NCBI GenBank assembly: GCA_902763365.1
Contig: CACWRT010000013.1
Span: 1 to 41,629, forward strand
Length of the DNA: 41,629 bases
Source of the DNA: an uncultured Ruminococcus sp.
GTDB taxonomy: Bacteria; Bacillota; Clostridia; Oscillospirales; Acutalibacteraceae
Direction of reading: 5' to 3'
Positions 31,893 through 40,000 of this stretch are shown here, piece by piece. How positions within the stretch are numbered: position 1 is the first letter of the stretch; every line of letters starts with the position of its first letter. A program made the position numbers and the translations under genes. The notes under the pieces are model-generated. The model was not told where the DNA came from. It did not search any database and was given only the letters and a program-made list of their open reading frames with translations.

Positions 31893-32062
31893 TGAATAAT
31901 GAATAGTGAATAGTGAATAATTATGGCGGCTCAGATTTTACCCGCTGAAAGAAAGCTTTTTTCGCCGCAAGTTCTGTCAAAGCCATTATCAGACAACGAC
32001 GAAAAAACTGACTTTCAGCAAAAAAACATGAGACGCCATAATTCCTAATTCCTGATTCCTAA
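31893..32062. repeat. MITE-like intergenic element bounded by word repeats
   Basis: From the left: AATGAATAATGAATAGTGAA words, then ATTATGGCG, then GCTGAAAGAAAGCTTTTTTC, a centre, the inverse GAAAAAACTGACTTTCAGC, then CGCCATAAT, then ATTCCTAATTCCTGATTCC words. Both inner and outer arms are inverted repeats. It has no ORF. A half-copy of the left part is at 28315-28370. Confidence 0.75.
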
Positions 32063-32077
32063 CTAATTGAAAGGCGG

Positions 32078-33109
32078 TTAGTAGAGAGAACCGGAATTAA
32101 CTACGGGCTGGGCGTCATGATTGCCGCAAAGAACTACGAGAAGATTTGACACCATAGCAGCTTTTCTTTCATCATCCAGATCGACTATCTTGTTTTCGCT
32201 CAGACTATCCAGCGCCATCTGTACCATACCTACCGCACCGTCAACAATAAGCTTTCTTGCGTCTACTACTGCCGAAGCCTGCTGTCTTTGAAGCATCGCT
32301 GCCGCTATCTCCGGCGCATATGCAAGATATGTTATCCTTGCTTCAACAACTTCAAGTCCTGCCTGCGCAACCCTTTTCTGTATCTCATCCTTTATACGCG
32401 CCGCAACCAGCTCGCTTGATCCTCTAAGACTTCCTTCATCTGCAACACCGTCGCCTGTAGTATCCACATTCTGAGCTACATCATACGGATATATACGCAC
32501 TATCTCACGAAGCGCTGCATCACACTGCAGTGACAAAAACTCCTTGTAATTATCTACATCAAACACAGCCTTAGCTGTATCTACAACTTTCCAGATAACT
32601 GCTATACCGATCTCAACGGGATTGCCCAGACAATCGTTTATTTTCTGTTTGTTATTGTTAAGCGTCATCATTTTCAGCGAAATTTTCTTGCTTGACCCGC
32701 TTTCGGCAGCAACCTGTTCTGTTCCCGATTTAGGCTTTATGCCGATATCATCACTCTGACGCAGCTTTGTTGAAGCGGCAGGATTATATGATGAGCAGAA
32801 CGGATTTACATAGTAAAAGCCTGCTTCTTTCAACGTACCCTTATATTTTCCGAACAAAGTCAGAACTACTGCTTCATTAGGATTTAAAAGCTTGAATCCT
32901 CCGCAAAGCACTGCACTGACAATAAACAGCAGAATACCGCCTATCAGACAAGCTATATCCGCCGCTGCAACAGCAGCGCCTGCTTCATCCGCTGCTTCGA
33001 TCTTACCTACACTGAATATGACCACAGTAACAGATGATATGAACAACACAATTACAACTGCCAGCATCAGTATACCCATCTTTTTCCCGGTATAAATTTT
33101 CTCTTTCAT
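32078..33109 (-). CDS. SPFH/Band 7 domain membrane protein
   Basis: A 343-residue stomatin-like protein. Two N-terminal membrane helices are visible (ILMLAVVIVLFISSVTVVIF and ADIACLIGGILLFIVSAVLC); the SPFH domain starts at LLNPNEAVVLTLFGKYKGTL and includes LGNPVEIGIAVIWKVVDTAK and VEARITYLAYAPEIAAAML. SPFH proteins form ring-like membrane scaffolds in microdomains or with proteases. The ATG at 33109 has ACAGGAGGAAAA before it. Regulated by the promoter and dyad at 33143-33216. Confidence 0.88.
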   Translation of the reverse strand: MKEKIYTGKKMGILMLAVVIVLFISSVTVVIFSVGKIEAADEAGAAVAAADIACLIGGILLFIVSAVLCGGFKLLNPNEAVVLTLFGKYKGTLKEAGFYYVNPFCSSYNPAASTKLRQSDDIGIKPKSGTEQVAAESGSSKKISLKMMTLNNNKQKINDCLGNPVEIGIAVIWKVVDTAKAVFDVDNYKEFLSLQCDAALREIVRIYPYDVAQNVDTTGDGVADEGSLRGSSELVAARIKDEIQKRVAQAGLEVVEARITYLAYAPEIAAAMLQRQQASAVVDARKLIVDGAVGMVQMALDSLSENKIVDLDDERKAAMVSNLLVVLCGNHDAQPVVNSGSLY

Positions 33110-33142
33110 GGTTTTTTCCTCCTGTACTTTTACTATACTCGC

Positions 33143-33179
33143 GGACAAGAAATATACAATGATCTGTCATTTCTTGTCC
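33143..33179. promoter_or_regulatory. 11-bp inverted repeat at the SPFH transcription start
   Basis: GGACAAGAAAT (33143-33153) and ATTTCTTGTCC (33169-33179) are perfect inverted arms 15 nt apart, lying just after the -10 box of the SPFH promoter. It can be an operator or a 5' mRNA hairpin. Confidence 0.7.
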
Positions 33180-33187
33180 ATATCTGT

Positions 33188-33216
33188 ATGATATCATATT
33201 GATATCATTTTGTCAA
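33188..33216 (-). promoter_or_regulatory. Promoter of the SPFH gene
   Basis: On the minus strand TTGACA (33211-33216), 17 nt, TATCAT (33188-33193). The spacer contains ATGATATCAATATGA, with the ATGATATCAT palindrome overlapping the promoter. Confidence 0.75.
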
Positions 33217-33233
33217 TGGTTTTATAAAAAATA

Positions 33234-33272
33234 ATCTGCACAGTCTGACATAAAAATCAGGCTGTGCAGATC
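33234..33272 (-). terminator. Rho-independent terminator after cysK
   Basis: On the minus strand ATCTGCACAGCCTGA pairs with TCAGACTGTGCAGAT (one mismatch), followed by TATTTTTTAT. It is 230 nt after the cysK stop codon. Between it and cysK (33273-33503) nothing coding is seen. Confidence 0.8.
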
Positions 33273-33503
33273 AATATATTATGGAGATGTCTGGTTGGAT
33301 ATTGCTTGATAGTGAATCTCGGATTTTACCGGGATGTAAAGTGGATCTTTATTTATAGCAGACAAAACCAATGTATAGTTTAAGCCGCTATGAAAGCATG
33401 ATAAAGCAGGCAATACAAGGACTTTTCTCAAAAGCTTAAAAATAAAATCAAGCTTCGGAAATGATTAAGATATCCCCCGACTGCCGCGCTCTGAGCATCA
33501 GGC

Positions 33504-34433
33504 TCAGTTAAAAAGGTCGGTGGAAAGGTATCTTTCACCTGTATCGGGCAGAATAACCACAATGTTTTTGCCTGCGTTTTCGGGACGCTTTGCAAGCTGC
33601 TCTGCCGCATAAAGAGCTGCGCCGCTTGAAATACCCACAAGAACGCCCTCACTGTGAGCATAATCCTTTGAAGCCGCAAAAGCATCTTCGTTTGCAACAG
33701 CTATTACCTCGTCATATATACCTGTATCCAGTGTATCAGGAACAAATCCTGCGCCGATACCCTGTATCTTATGCGGGCCTGCCTTGCCTTCGGAGAGAAC
33801 GGGAGAAGTCTTAGGCTCAACTGCAACAACCTTTACATCGGGATTCTTTTCCTTGAGGAATTTGCCTGTACCGGAAAGTGTACCGCCTGTGCCAACACCT
33901 GCAACAAAAATATCTACCTTTCCGTCTGTATCCTCCCAGATTTCGGGACCTGTGGTGTCATAATGCACCTGAGGATTTGCAGGATTCACGAACTGACCGA
34001 GGATAACCGCGCCCTCAATACTGTCTTTAAGCTCATCAGCTTTTGCGATAGCGCCCTTCATACCCTTTGCGCCTTCTGTCAGAACTATTTCTGCGCCGTA
34101 TGCTTTAAGAAGGTTTCTGCGCTCAATGCTCATGGTTTCGGGCATTGTAAGTATAGCGTGGTAGCCCTTTGCAGCTGCTGCGCTTGCAAGACCGATTCCT
34201 GTATTGCCGCTGGTAGGCTCGATAATTGTTGCGCCTTCCTTGAGCAGTCCCTTTGCCTCTGCGTCCTCGATCATATTCTTTGCGATCCTGTCTTTTACAG
34301 ATCCGGCGGGATTGAAATACTCAAGCTTTGTCAGGATATTTGCGCCGATATTTCTTGCGGCAGCATACTTGTTTGCCTTGAGGATAGGTGTCTTACCGAT
34401 AAGATCGGTAATGCTGTTATAGATCTTTGCCAT
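33504..34433 (-). CDS. cysK: Cysteine synthase A (O-acetylserine sulfhydrylase)
   Basis: A 309-residue PLP enzyme that makes cysteine from O-acetylserine and sulfide. The PLP lysine is in [15 protein letters not shown] (K46 by count), the substrate loop is [12 protein letters not shown], and the phosphate-binding glycines are [15 protein letters not shown]. The C-terminal GISSGAAL is also conserved. RBS AAGGAGTGC. Expressed from 34574-34602 with a candidate operator after the start site. Confidence 0.96.
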   Translation of the reverse strand: MAKIYNSITDLIGKTPILKANKYAAARNIGANILTKLEYFNPAGSVKDRIAKNMIEDAEAKGLLKEGATIIEPTSGNTGIGLASAAAAKGYHAILTMPETMSIERRNLLKAYGAEIVLTEGAKGMKGAIAKADELKDSIEGAVILGQFVNPANPQVHYDTTGPEIWEDTDGKVDIFVAGVGTGGTLSGTGKFLKEKNPDVKVVAVEPKTSPVLSEGKAGPHKIQGIGAGFVPDTLDTGIYDEVIAVANEDAFAASKDYAHSEGVLVGISSGAALYAAEQLAKRPENAGKNIVVILPDTGERYLSTDLFN

Positions 34434-34541
34434 AATAAATGCACTCCTTACAGTTATTATTTATTTTCTCGTTTGAATTATCCTACAGTTCAATAATATG
34501 ATAAGCAAGACTGAGTTTATCAATACTTATTTTCTATAATA

Positions 34542-34559
34542 CCTATTAAACATATAGGA
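34542..34559. promoter_or_regulatory. Candidate operator in the cysK leader
   Basis: CCTATTAAACATATAGG is a dyad (CCTAT-7 nt-ATAGG) lying about 8-25 nt after the predicted transcription start. Such sites are bound by Rrf2-type cysteine regulators (CymR-like) in Firmicutes; assignment to that family is inference. Confidence 0.5.
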
Positions 34560-34573
34560 TTTACTGTATTTAT

Positions 34574-34602
34574 ACTATACCACCTTTTCCCCGGTCTGTC
34601 AA
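34574..34602 (-). promoter_or_regulatory. Promoter of cysK
   Basis: On the minus strand TTGACA (34597-34602), 17 nt, TATAGT (34574-34579). It gives a leader of about 130 nt before the cysK ATG. Confidence 0.85.
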
Positions 34603-34629
34603 GGGTGTTTTCGGTTTTTTCAGAAAAAA

Positions 34630-34656
34630 TTTTCCCCCTCGGTGTGAGGGGGAATT
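34630..34656 (-). terminator. Terminator of the sigma-factor/partner operon
   Basis: AATTCCCCCTC pairs with GAGGGGGAAAATT around ACACC, followed by TTTTTT on the minus strand. It closes the 34707-35688 gene pair and insulates cysK. Confidence 0.85.
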
Positions 34657-34706
34657 ATAATCGGCTTTTTAAGATAATCTATCCTATGCGTTGACATAAG
34701 CTAACA

Positions 34707-35336
34707 TCACCATGAATCGGGGCTAAGCAAGTCTTTCCATCTTTCGGGATATCTGTTGAAAAGCTTTTCGGAAGAAGCACGTATCATAGTTTCTGCGCAT
34801 GGATACATAAGATCATGTCTGCGCCACAGCGTTATTATTTCATTTGATACTTCTTCATCTTTTTTTGCATAATCAGGATTACCCATATTTCTTTTTGAGC
34901 TTTTTATGTTGTTCTCGTCTGCCCATCTGTCCATTTCACCGTACATATACAAATTTCGTCTGTCTCTGTCATAACCGGAAATATTGGAAGCTGCATAAAG
35001 AAATATATATATATCTGCTTTTTCGTTTAATGTCATATCTTTGTAGTTTTTATCTACCATATCATATATCTGTGCGATAAGATTATAAAGATTATCATAG
35101 TAATTTCCGTCATATGATTCCTCACCGCATATGATCTGCTCATAAGTAATATCTGTATCATATCCGTATTTTTTCATTACCGGAAGAAGGTTTCCAAAAG
35201 GCTCTTTCACTGCTATGAAATTCAGCTGCGAAGATACATAATCTCCCATTCTAATGGAATTCCCAAAGACTTTTTCAGTAGGTTCATACTTCTGTCCGGT
35301 TGACTGCTCAAGTTTATTTATGACATCACCTTTCAT
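34707..35336 (-). CDS. Hypothetical protein paired with a truncated sigma factor
   Basis: I do not recognise this 209-residue acidic protein (MKGDVINKLEQSTGQKYEPT at the start, WRRHDLMYPCAETMIRASSE near the end). It is soluble, mostly helical and rich in tyrosine and aspartate. It starts 4 nt after the sigma factor stop, so it is co-translated with it. It is not a typical membrane anti-sigma factor, since no membrane helix is seen. It could act with the sigma fragment as a split or atypical regulator; this is inference. Confidence 0.6.
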   Translation of the reverse strand: MKGDVINKLEQSTGQKYEPTEKVFGNSIRMGDYVSSQLNFIAVKEPFGNLLPVMKKYGYDTDITYEQIICGEESYDGNYYDNLYNLIAQIYDMVDKNYKDMTLNEKADIYIFLYAASNISGYDRDRRNLYMYGEMDRWADENNIKSSKRNMGNPDYAKKDEEVSNEIITLWRRHDLMYPCAETMIRASSEKLFNRYPERWKDLLSPDSW

Positions 35337-35340
35337 CGCT

Positions 35341-35688
35341 TCAAGCTTCTGACTCTATTGTATCCGAAATGGTAATTTCATCCTCTATATCAATTTCTTC
35401 AATACTGACAGCGGATTTCCTTGTGACAGTTTTAATTTTGTCCCTCGTCTTATTTTTGGCTATACAAATTATGTAACCTGCAATACGTTCCTCGGAAATC
35501 TTTTTCCTGTTGAACCACAGGGCGGCAAAGGTATCCGCTAAAACCTCTTCCCTGTCGGAGCGGCTGATCGATTCTCCCGAAAGATTATAGATCACTGCGG
35601 CGGTAACAGGCGAAAACTCCGTTATTATCTCACTGAGCGCATTTTCGTCACCCTTTTTCAGTTTATGCGCAAGCTGGCGTACATCCAT
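35341..35688 (-). CDS. Sigma-70 family factor, region 2 only
   Basis: A 115-residue protein: MDVRQLAHKLKKGDENALSE then ALWFNRKKISEERIAGYIIC and IAKNKTRDKIK form the ECF-type region 2 used for core binding and -10 melting. Normal ECF factors are about 160-200 residues, and the region 4 HTH that reads the -35 box is absent: the frame ends ITISDTIESEA*. No region 4 was seen in the following gene. It may be a naturally truncated factor that needs a partner, or a decayed gene. RBS AGAGGTGAT. Confidence 0.75.
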   Translation of the reverse strand: MDVRQLAHKLKKGDENALSEIITEFSPVTAAVIYNLSGESISRSDREEVLADTFAALWFNRKKISEERIAGYIICIAKNKTRDKIKTVTRKSAVSIEEIDIEDEITISDTIESEA

Positions 35689-35786
35689 ACCATCACCTCT
35701 CTTTTAAGCATCAATAAACTACATTATTACCATTTCAATTATACTAACGACACAGGAAAAGAAAAAGATTCAAAGAAGAGAAAATT

Positions 35787-36305
35787 TTATACGGGACTTT
35801 TGAACAGCGGCGAGTCGGGCGGAAAAAATGTAAATCCCACAAACAGTATTGTTATACACACCATTATTACAAGAGCGGGAAAGGTACGCATTTTATTTTT
35901 GTCAACGCCCTTTTTTATTCTGTCCGATCTGACCCTGAAGGAAATATATACTGCCGCAAAGAAAATTGCGGTATTCACAAAAAAACCGCTTTTCCCGAAG
36001 ATTGCCGCATACGTATAAAATGCCGACGGGATAAACAGCATACCGCACAAAACCCCGATAATACATGAAAACAAAAATCCTCCGATGTTTTTCCCGTAAA
36101 TGAAAAACTCCCACAGTACATACAGCAAAAACGGAAAAAACAACAGCTTGAGATGTTCCCATGTACTTTCGTTCACAGGAGTAACTGCTGCCGCAACAGT
36201 ATTTCTTCCGCTCAGTTCATAAACAAAATGCCCGATACAACCGAGTATGCTCACTATCAGGAAGCCTGCTGTGTCATAAAAAAATCTTTTTCTGTCTGCC
36301 ATCAT
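35787..36305 (-). CDS. DUF6512-type membrane protein
   Basis: About 172 residues with five membrane segments; VTPVNESTWEHLKLLFFPFL, between the first two, is the family mark. Function unknown. Two adjacent ATGs (36305 and 36302) follow GGTGG and cannot be told apart. It lies upstream of the sigma factor with about 100 nt between them, and may not belong to that operon. Confidence 0.7.
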   Translation of the reverse strand: MMADRKRFFYDTAGFLIVSILGCIGHFVYELSGRNTVAAAVTPVNESTWEHLKLLFFPFLLYVLWEFFIYGKNIGGFLFSCIIGVLCGMLFIPSAFYTYAAIFGKSGFFVNTAIFFAAVYISFRVRSDRIKKGVDKNKMRTFPALVIMVCITILFVGFTFFPPDSPLFKSPV

Positions 36306-36470
36306 ACTCACCACCCGACTCAGTAGATATTAAAAACAAGAATTATTTCAGATATAACAATATAAAGTGATAAGAATAAATTATCAGCTTAATTCATACA
36401 TTCAAATCTATGCACAAAGTCCGACAAAAATGTAATCAAAATCATGGTTACTAACTGATTCCTACCGCTG

Positions 36471-36554
36471 TCATCCAGAGCGTCAGCGAAGGATCTTTGT
36501 CACAAGATCAGCTATATCAGAAAGATTCTTCGTCGATTGCTCCTCAGAATGACA
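36471..36554. repeat. REP-like palindromic element, copy 2
   Basis: CTGTCATCCAGAGCGTCAGC then GAAGGATCTTTG on the left and AAGATTCTTCGTCGATTGCT then CCTCAGAATGACA on the right. It is a diverged copy of the element at 28573-28652. Apart from this and the promoter, 36306-36688 shows nothing. Confidence 0.75.
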
Positions 36555-36586
36555 TAATTGATTTCCGTGATTATTAATAGTTCGGA

Positions 36587-36615
36587 TTGACATTTTTTTT
36601 AAGTCAATATATAAT
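36587..36615 (+). promoter_or_regulatory. Perfect vegetative promoter of the lipoprotein pair
   Basis: TTGACA (36587-36592), 17 nt, TATAAT (36610-36615), with a T-rich spacer. The leader to the ATG at 36689 is about 65 nt. Confidence 0.9.
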
Positions 36616-36688
36616 ATAAAATGTAATATTTTATTATTTCTTATACAATACTGAATAATAACCAGGTTAAATACGGAGGAAGTACCAT

Positions 36689-38140
36689 ATGAAAAGAATG
36701 GCAAGTTTAATTTTTGCTGTAATTATGGCAGCATCATTCAGCGGCTGCGGAGAAAACAACAATGAATCCTCTGCTGACGAAAACAGTACATCATCACAAG
36801 CCGGAAGCACCGATGAGAGTATGCCTGTACCGTTAGGCGGCGATTCATCTGTACAAAGCAGATCTCAGCAAAGCAATCCTCAGCAGACTTCAAAAGCTTC
36901 TAACCCCGACAAAAGCACTGTATACGCTGCATACGGGAGTGTTGTTGACGGTCTGATAAACCAGCACGGACGCGCTGAGATCGTAAATGACAGATCAACC
37001 ATAAGAGGTACTATAAAAGGCGTTTCTGTTGTGCGTGTGATCGACCTTAACAGAGACGGTATAGCTGAGCTTATCTGCGCATATAACGGTCAAGGCATGG
37101 GTTCTGCCGATACACAGGAGATCTATACTTTCTCAAACGGAAGTGCTGTTTCCATATACAAGGGCGGCATCAATTACGAAGACGAAACTACAGATAAGCC
37201 CTTTGTTGAATACTATACCGCCGAAGAGGGAACATACGTTCTGACAAACGGCAGCGATATGACCTATTATGACGGAAAAGATATGGTCGTCGTATCAGAC
37301 GTCAGACCCGGACGTGATAAAGCCGTCCATCTTGGTATCTACTCAAGCGATAATTCTGACAAGGTAATAAAAGATACCCTTGAAACAATGAAAAATATAG
37401 GCATACCCTCAGCTAACAACCAGACCACAGACATCAAAAATACAGAAGAATACAAGGAAGCTTTCAATACCTATAAGGGCTTTATTGATTCAAGAAAATG
37501 GGCTTCGTATGAATACGACGGCAAAAAAATAAATGACAGAAGACTTATTGCAAAGAATTCAGTCATTTTCGATTACAACGGTGACGGTATTTTTGAACTG
37601 TATCTGGAAACCGTACATAATTACGATGATTATGACTATGAAAACGAAACAGAAAACGATTCCAATGACCAGTTCTATTCCTATGAGCCTTCCTACCTTT
37701 ATACCATTGAGGACGGTAAGGTAAAACAGCTGCTTCAGGAAGTTCTTGTATCAAATGATACGGGCGGAACAAGGGTAAGATTTGCATACTCGGAAGCTGA
37801 TGATACCGTTTATATCACTGAATGGGGAAATGTTTTCCAGTATCAGGAAAACGGTTCTGTAACAGATCAGCACCTTGATATCTACACAATGGAAGGTACT
37901 GCACTGTCCGATATATTAAAAGCCTTCTCCTCTGTTACAAAGTATGATCCCGAAAAGGAACAGGAAAACGTATCATATACCATTGACGAGGAAACTGCTA
38001 AAAAGGCAGATTATGAAAAGGCATACAATGCTTATAAATTCATAGACTCAGACAAACTCGATCAGTACTTCAACGGCAAAAGCAGCCTCTCAAATTCCGA
38101 AAGATTAAAAGAACTTGATGCCCTGCTCGGCAGTCAGTAA
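36689..38140 (+). CDS. Lipoprotein of unknown function, paralogue 1
   Basis: A 483-residue secreted lipoprotein. The signal peptide MKRMASLIFAVIMAASFSGC ends in a lipobox with Cys20. A serine-, glutamine- and proline-rich linker follows (about residues 22-80). Two soluble regions each carry a FG-GAP/EF-like calcium motif (LNRDGIAELICAY and DYNGDGIFELYLE). Conserved with its neighbour: NDRSTIRGTIKGVSVVRVID, then VKQLLQEVLVSNDTGGT. It is anchored outside the cell membrane. RBS CGGAGGAAG. Function unknown. Confidence 0.8.
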   Translation: MKRMASLIFAVIMAASFSGCGENNNESSADENSTSSQAGSTDESMPVPLGGDSSVQSRSQQSNPQQTSKASNPDKSTVYAAYGSVVDGLINQHGRAEIVNDRSTIRGTIKGVSVVRVIDLNRDGIAELICAYNGQGMGSADTQEIYTFSNGSAVSIYKGGINYEDETTDKPFVEYYTAEEGTYVLTNGSDMTYYDGKDMVVVSDVRPGRDKAVHLGIYSSDNSDKVIKDTLETMKNIGIPSANNQTTDIKNTEEYKEAFNTYKGFIDSRKWASYEYDGKKINDRRLIAKNSVIFDYNGDGIFELYLETVHNYDDYDYENETENDSNDQFYSYEPSYLYTIEDGKVKQLLQEVLVSNDTGGTRVRFAYSEADDTVYITEWGNVFQYQENGSVTDQHLDIYTMEGTALSDILKAFSSVTKYDPEKEQENVSYTIDEETAKKADYEKAYNAYKFIDSDKLDQYFNGKSSLSNSERLKELDALLGSQ

Positions 38141-38168
38141 TCCGGTCATTTTAAGAAAGGATATCAGC

Positions 38169-39590
38169 ATGAAGAAAACCGCAGTATTATTATGCGCTGC
38201 CATTCTGACAGCTTCGCTTGCCGGATGCGGCATAACAGAGAATGAACAGACCCCGGTTTCCGTGAGCAGCACAGTTTCCTCACAAGCCGAAAGCAGCTAC
38301 GAAGAAAGCAGTGACGAAAGCTCCGGAACTGTATCATCCGCAGCTGAAATTTCCGAAGAAAGCAAATCGGAAGAAAGTACGGAAGAAAAATCTGTTCCCG
38401 CTGTTGACAAAACCAAGCTTATCGAGTCATACAGGAATGTTGTAGAGGGGCTTGTAAAGGAGCACGGTCAGGCGGCAATTATTGATGACAGATCAACTGC
38501 CAGAGGAAATATCAGCGGCGTATCTGTTGTTCGCCTTATAGATTTCAATAACGACGGTATAGACGAGCTTCTGTGCGCATACAGCAGCACAGGTACTCCC
38601 CTTTCCGATACACTGCAAGTCTACAGTTTTATTGAAGGCAGAGCCGTATCTGTTTTGTTATCCTCTCTGATTAAAAACGGCGCGGATCACTATGTTGAAT
38701 ATTTCAGTACGCCTGATAAAACATATCTTACAACCGATGGAAACATACCTGCGGAATTTGACGGCAGGGAATTCAAAACTGCAAATATAAAAAACAATGG
38801 CAGCAGCGCCACACATCTGAGTATCAAAAACACCTCAGACGGTGAGAAAATCGTCAATGATACACTTGAAACAATGAAAACCCTCGGCTGTACTGTTTCA
38901 GGACCTGCTCAGCGTGTCAACATAAAGGAAACAGAGGGCTATAAAACTGCCGCCGCAATATACGATAATTACATTAAAACCGGACAGTGGGCTTCATATG
39001 AGTTTGAAGGACAGACTTTTACGGATGATGCGCTTACTGTATCAAGCAGCCCTGTTTTCGATTATAACGATGACGGTGTTTTTGAAATGCTGCTTACTAC
39101 GGATTTTGGGGCTGGTGTTTCAGTTTATAATCACCGGCTGTCTTATCTGTTCACAATAGAAAACGGTCAGGTCAAACCTCTTTTACAATGTCTGACAATT
39201 GCGGATGATACAGGCGGATCAAGCGCAGAAATTTTATACTCTGAAAACGACGACCGGGTTTATATTTCCAATACCGAGTCATTGTACAGTATCAATTCAG
39301 ATGACAGAACTCAATCAATACACAGAAGCGTCACATTTTATGAACTGACAGATAATCTGGAGCTGGAGCAGGTCAGGAATATCTTGTCTGAATCTGTTAA
39401 CTCCTTTGCAGATGGTTCCACAGTCAACACATATCTGATCGACAATAATTTTGTTAAACAGTCTGAATATGATAAAATAAATAAACACATCCACCCGATC
39501 AAAGCGGAAGTGATAGACCGCTTCTACAACGAATACAGCGATAAATCAAACATTGACAGACTAAAAGAAATGGATGGATTTTTGTATTAA
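38169..39590 (+). CDS. Lipoprotein of unknown function, paralogue 2
   Basis: A 473-residue lipoprotein similar to the preceding one along its length. The signal peptide is MKKTAVLLCAAILTASLAGC with a lipobox at Cys20, then a serine/glutamate linker (SSYEESSDESSGTVSS). It repeats IDDRSTARGNISGVSVVRLI, the DFNNDGIDELLCAY and DYNDDGVFEMLL motifs, and VKPLLQCLTIADDTGGS. Start at ATG 38169 after AAAGGATATC. It lies 28 nt after paralogue 1 and shares its promoter and the terminator at 39596. The pair looks like a tandem duplication. Confidence 0.8.
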   Translation: MKKTAVLLCAAILTASLAGCGITENEQTPVSVSSTVSSQAESSYEESSDESSGTVSSAAEISEESKSEESTEEKSVPAVDKTKLIESYRNVVEGLVKEHGQAAIIDDRSTARGNISGVSVVRLIDFNNDGIDELLCAYSSTGTPLSDTLQVYSFIEGRAVSVLLSSLIKNGADHYVEYFSTPDKTYLTTDGNIPAEFDGREFKTANIKNNGSSATHLSIKNTSDGEKIVNDTLETMKTLGCTVSGPAQRVNIKETEGYKTAAAIYDNYIKTGQWASYEFEGQTFTDDALTVSSSPVFDYNDDGVFEMLLTTDFGAGVSVYNHRLSYLFTIENGQVKPLLQCLTIADDTGGSSAEILYSENDDRVYISNTESLYSINSDDRTQSIHRSVTFYELTDNLELEQVRNILSESVNSFADGSTVNTYLIDNNFVKQSEYDKINKHIHPIKAEVIDRFYNEYSDKSNIDRLKEMDGFLY

Positions 39591-39595
39591 TTTTG

Positions 39596-39623
39596 CCGTA
39601 TCTCTCTTTTCAGGGAGATACGG
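39596..39623 (+). terminator. Terminator of the lipoprotein pair
   Basis: CCGTATCTC pairs with GAGATACGG, 10-nt loop, followed by ATTTTTTTATTTTT. Strong and immediately after the gene. Confidence 0.92.
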
Positions 39624-39649
39624 ATTTTTTTATTTTTCCGGACAAACCA

Positions 39650-40000
39650 ATTCTTCTCAGGAATTGATTTGTGGAATTATTTTCAGTGTGGAGTCAGGGA
39701 GCGGGAGTTAAGAGGAGAAATTATTTTTTGCGGGTGAGGTTATTTTTTTTCGTTTTTTTTGAACCTTTTGCTTTTTTGACGAGTCTTGTAATACAGAAAG
39801 GTTCAATAATTATTCGATCAAAAACTACAAGATCTTTTTATGATGCAAAAGGTAGTTTCAGAATAATAGCTTACAAGTCACAAACACACACATCCTTTCC
39901 CATAACAGCAGACGCACACACGACCCCCTCGTGTGTGCGTCATGCATTAATGGTGCGAAACATTGACGCTTCGCACCATAATTTTTTATATGTTATTTGA
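39650..40000. other. Non-coding stretch with two strong hairpins
   Basis: No convincing gene: a 109-codon plus-strand frame runs straight through the hairpins and has an odd composition. GACGCACACACGA (39911-39923) pairs over 13 bp with TCGTGTGTGCGTC (39929-39941). ATGGTGCGAA (39950-39959) pairs with TTCGCACCAT (39970-39979), followed by AATTTTTTAT, which is a plus-strand terminator with no clear gene to serve. Confidence 0.6.

Noticed and set aside
34707-35336. Sigma region 4 or classic anti-sigma factor
   Set aside because: No HTH of the sigma-4 type, no zinc-binding HxxxCxxC and no membrane helix is visible.
36483-36704. 73-codon minus-strand frame
   Set aside because: Its first-read part is promoter DNA and its end is the REP-like palindrome (LCHSEEQSTKN...), a well-known kind of false ORF.
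39671-40000. 109-codon plus-strand frame after the lipoproteins
   Set aside because: It passes through two strong hairpins and a terminator, has no family likeness and an odd phenylalanine- and threonine-rich composition.
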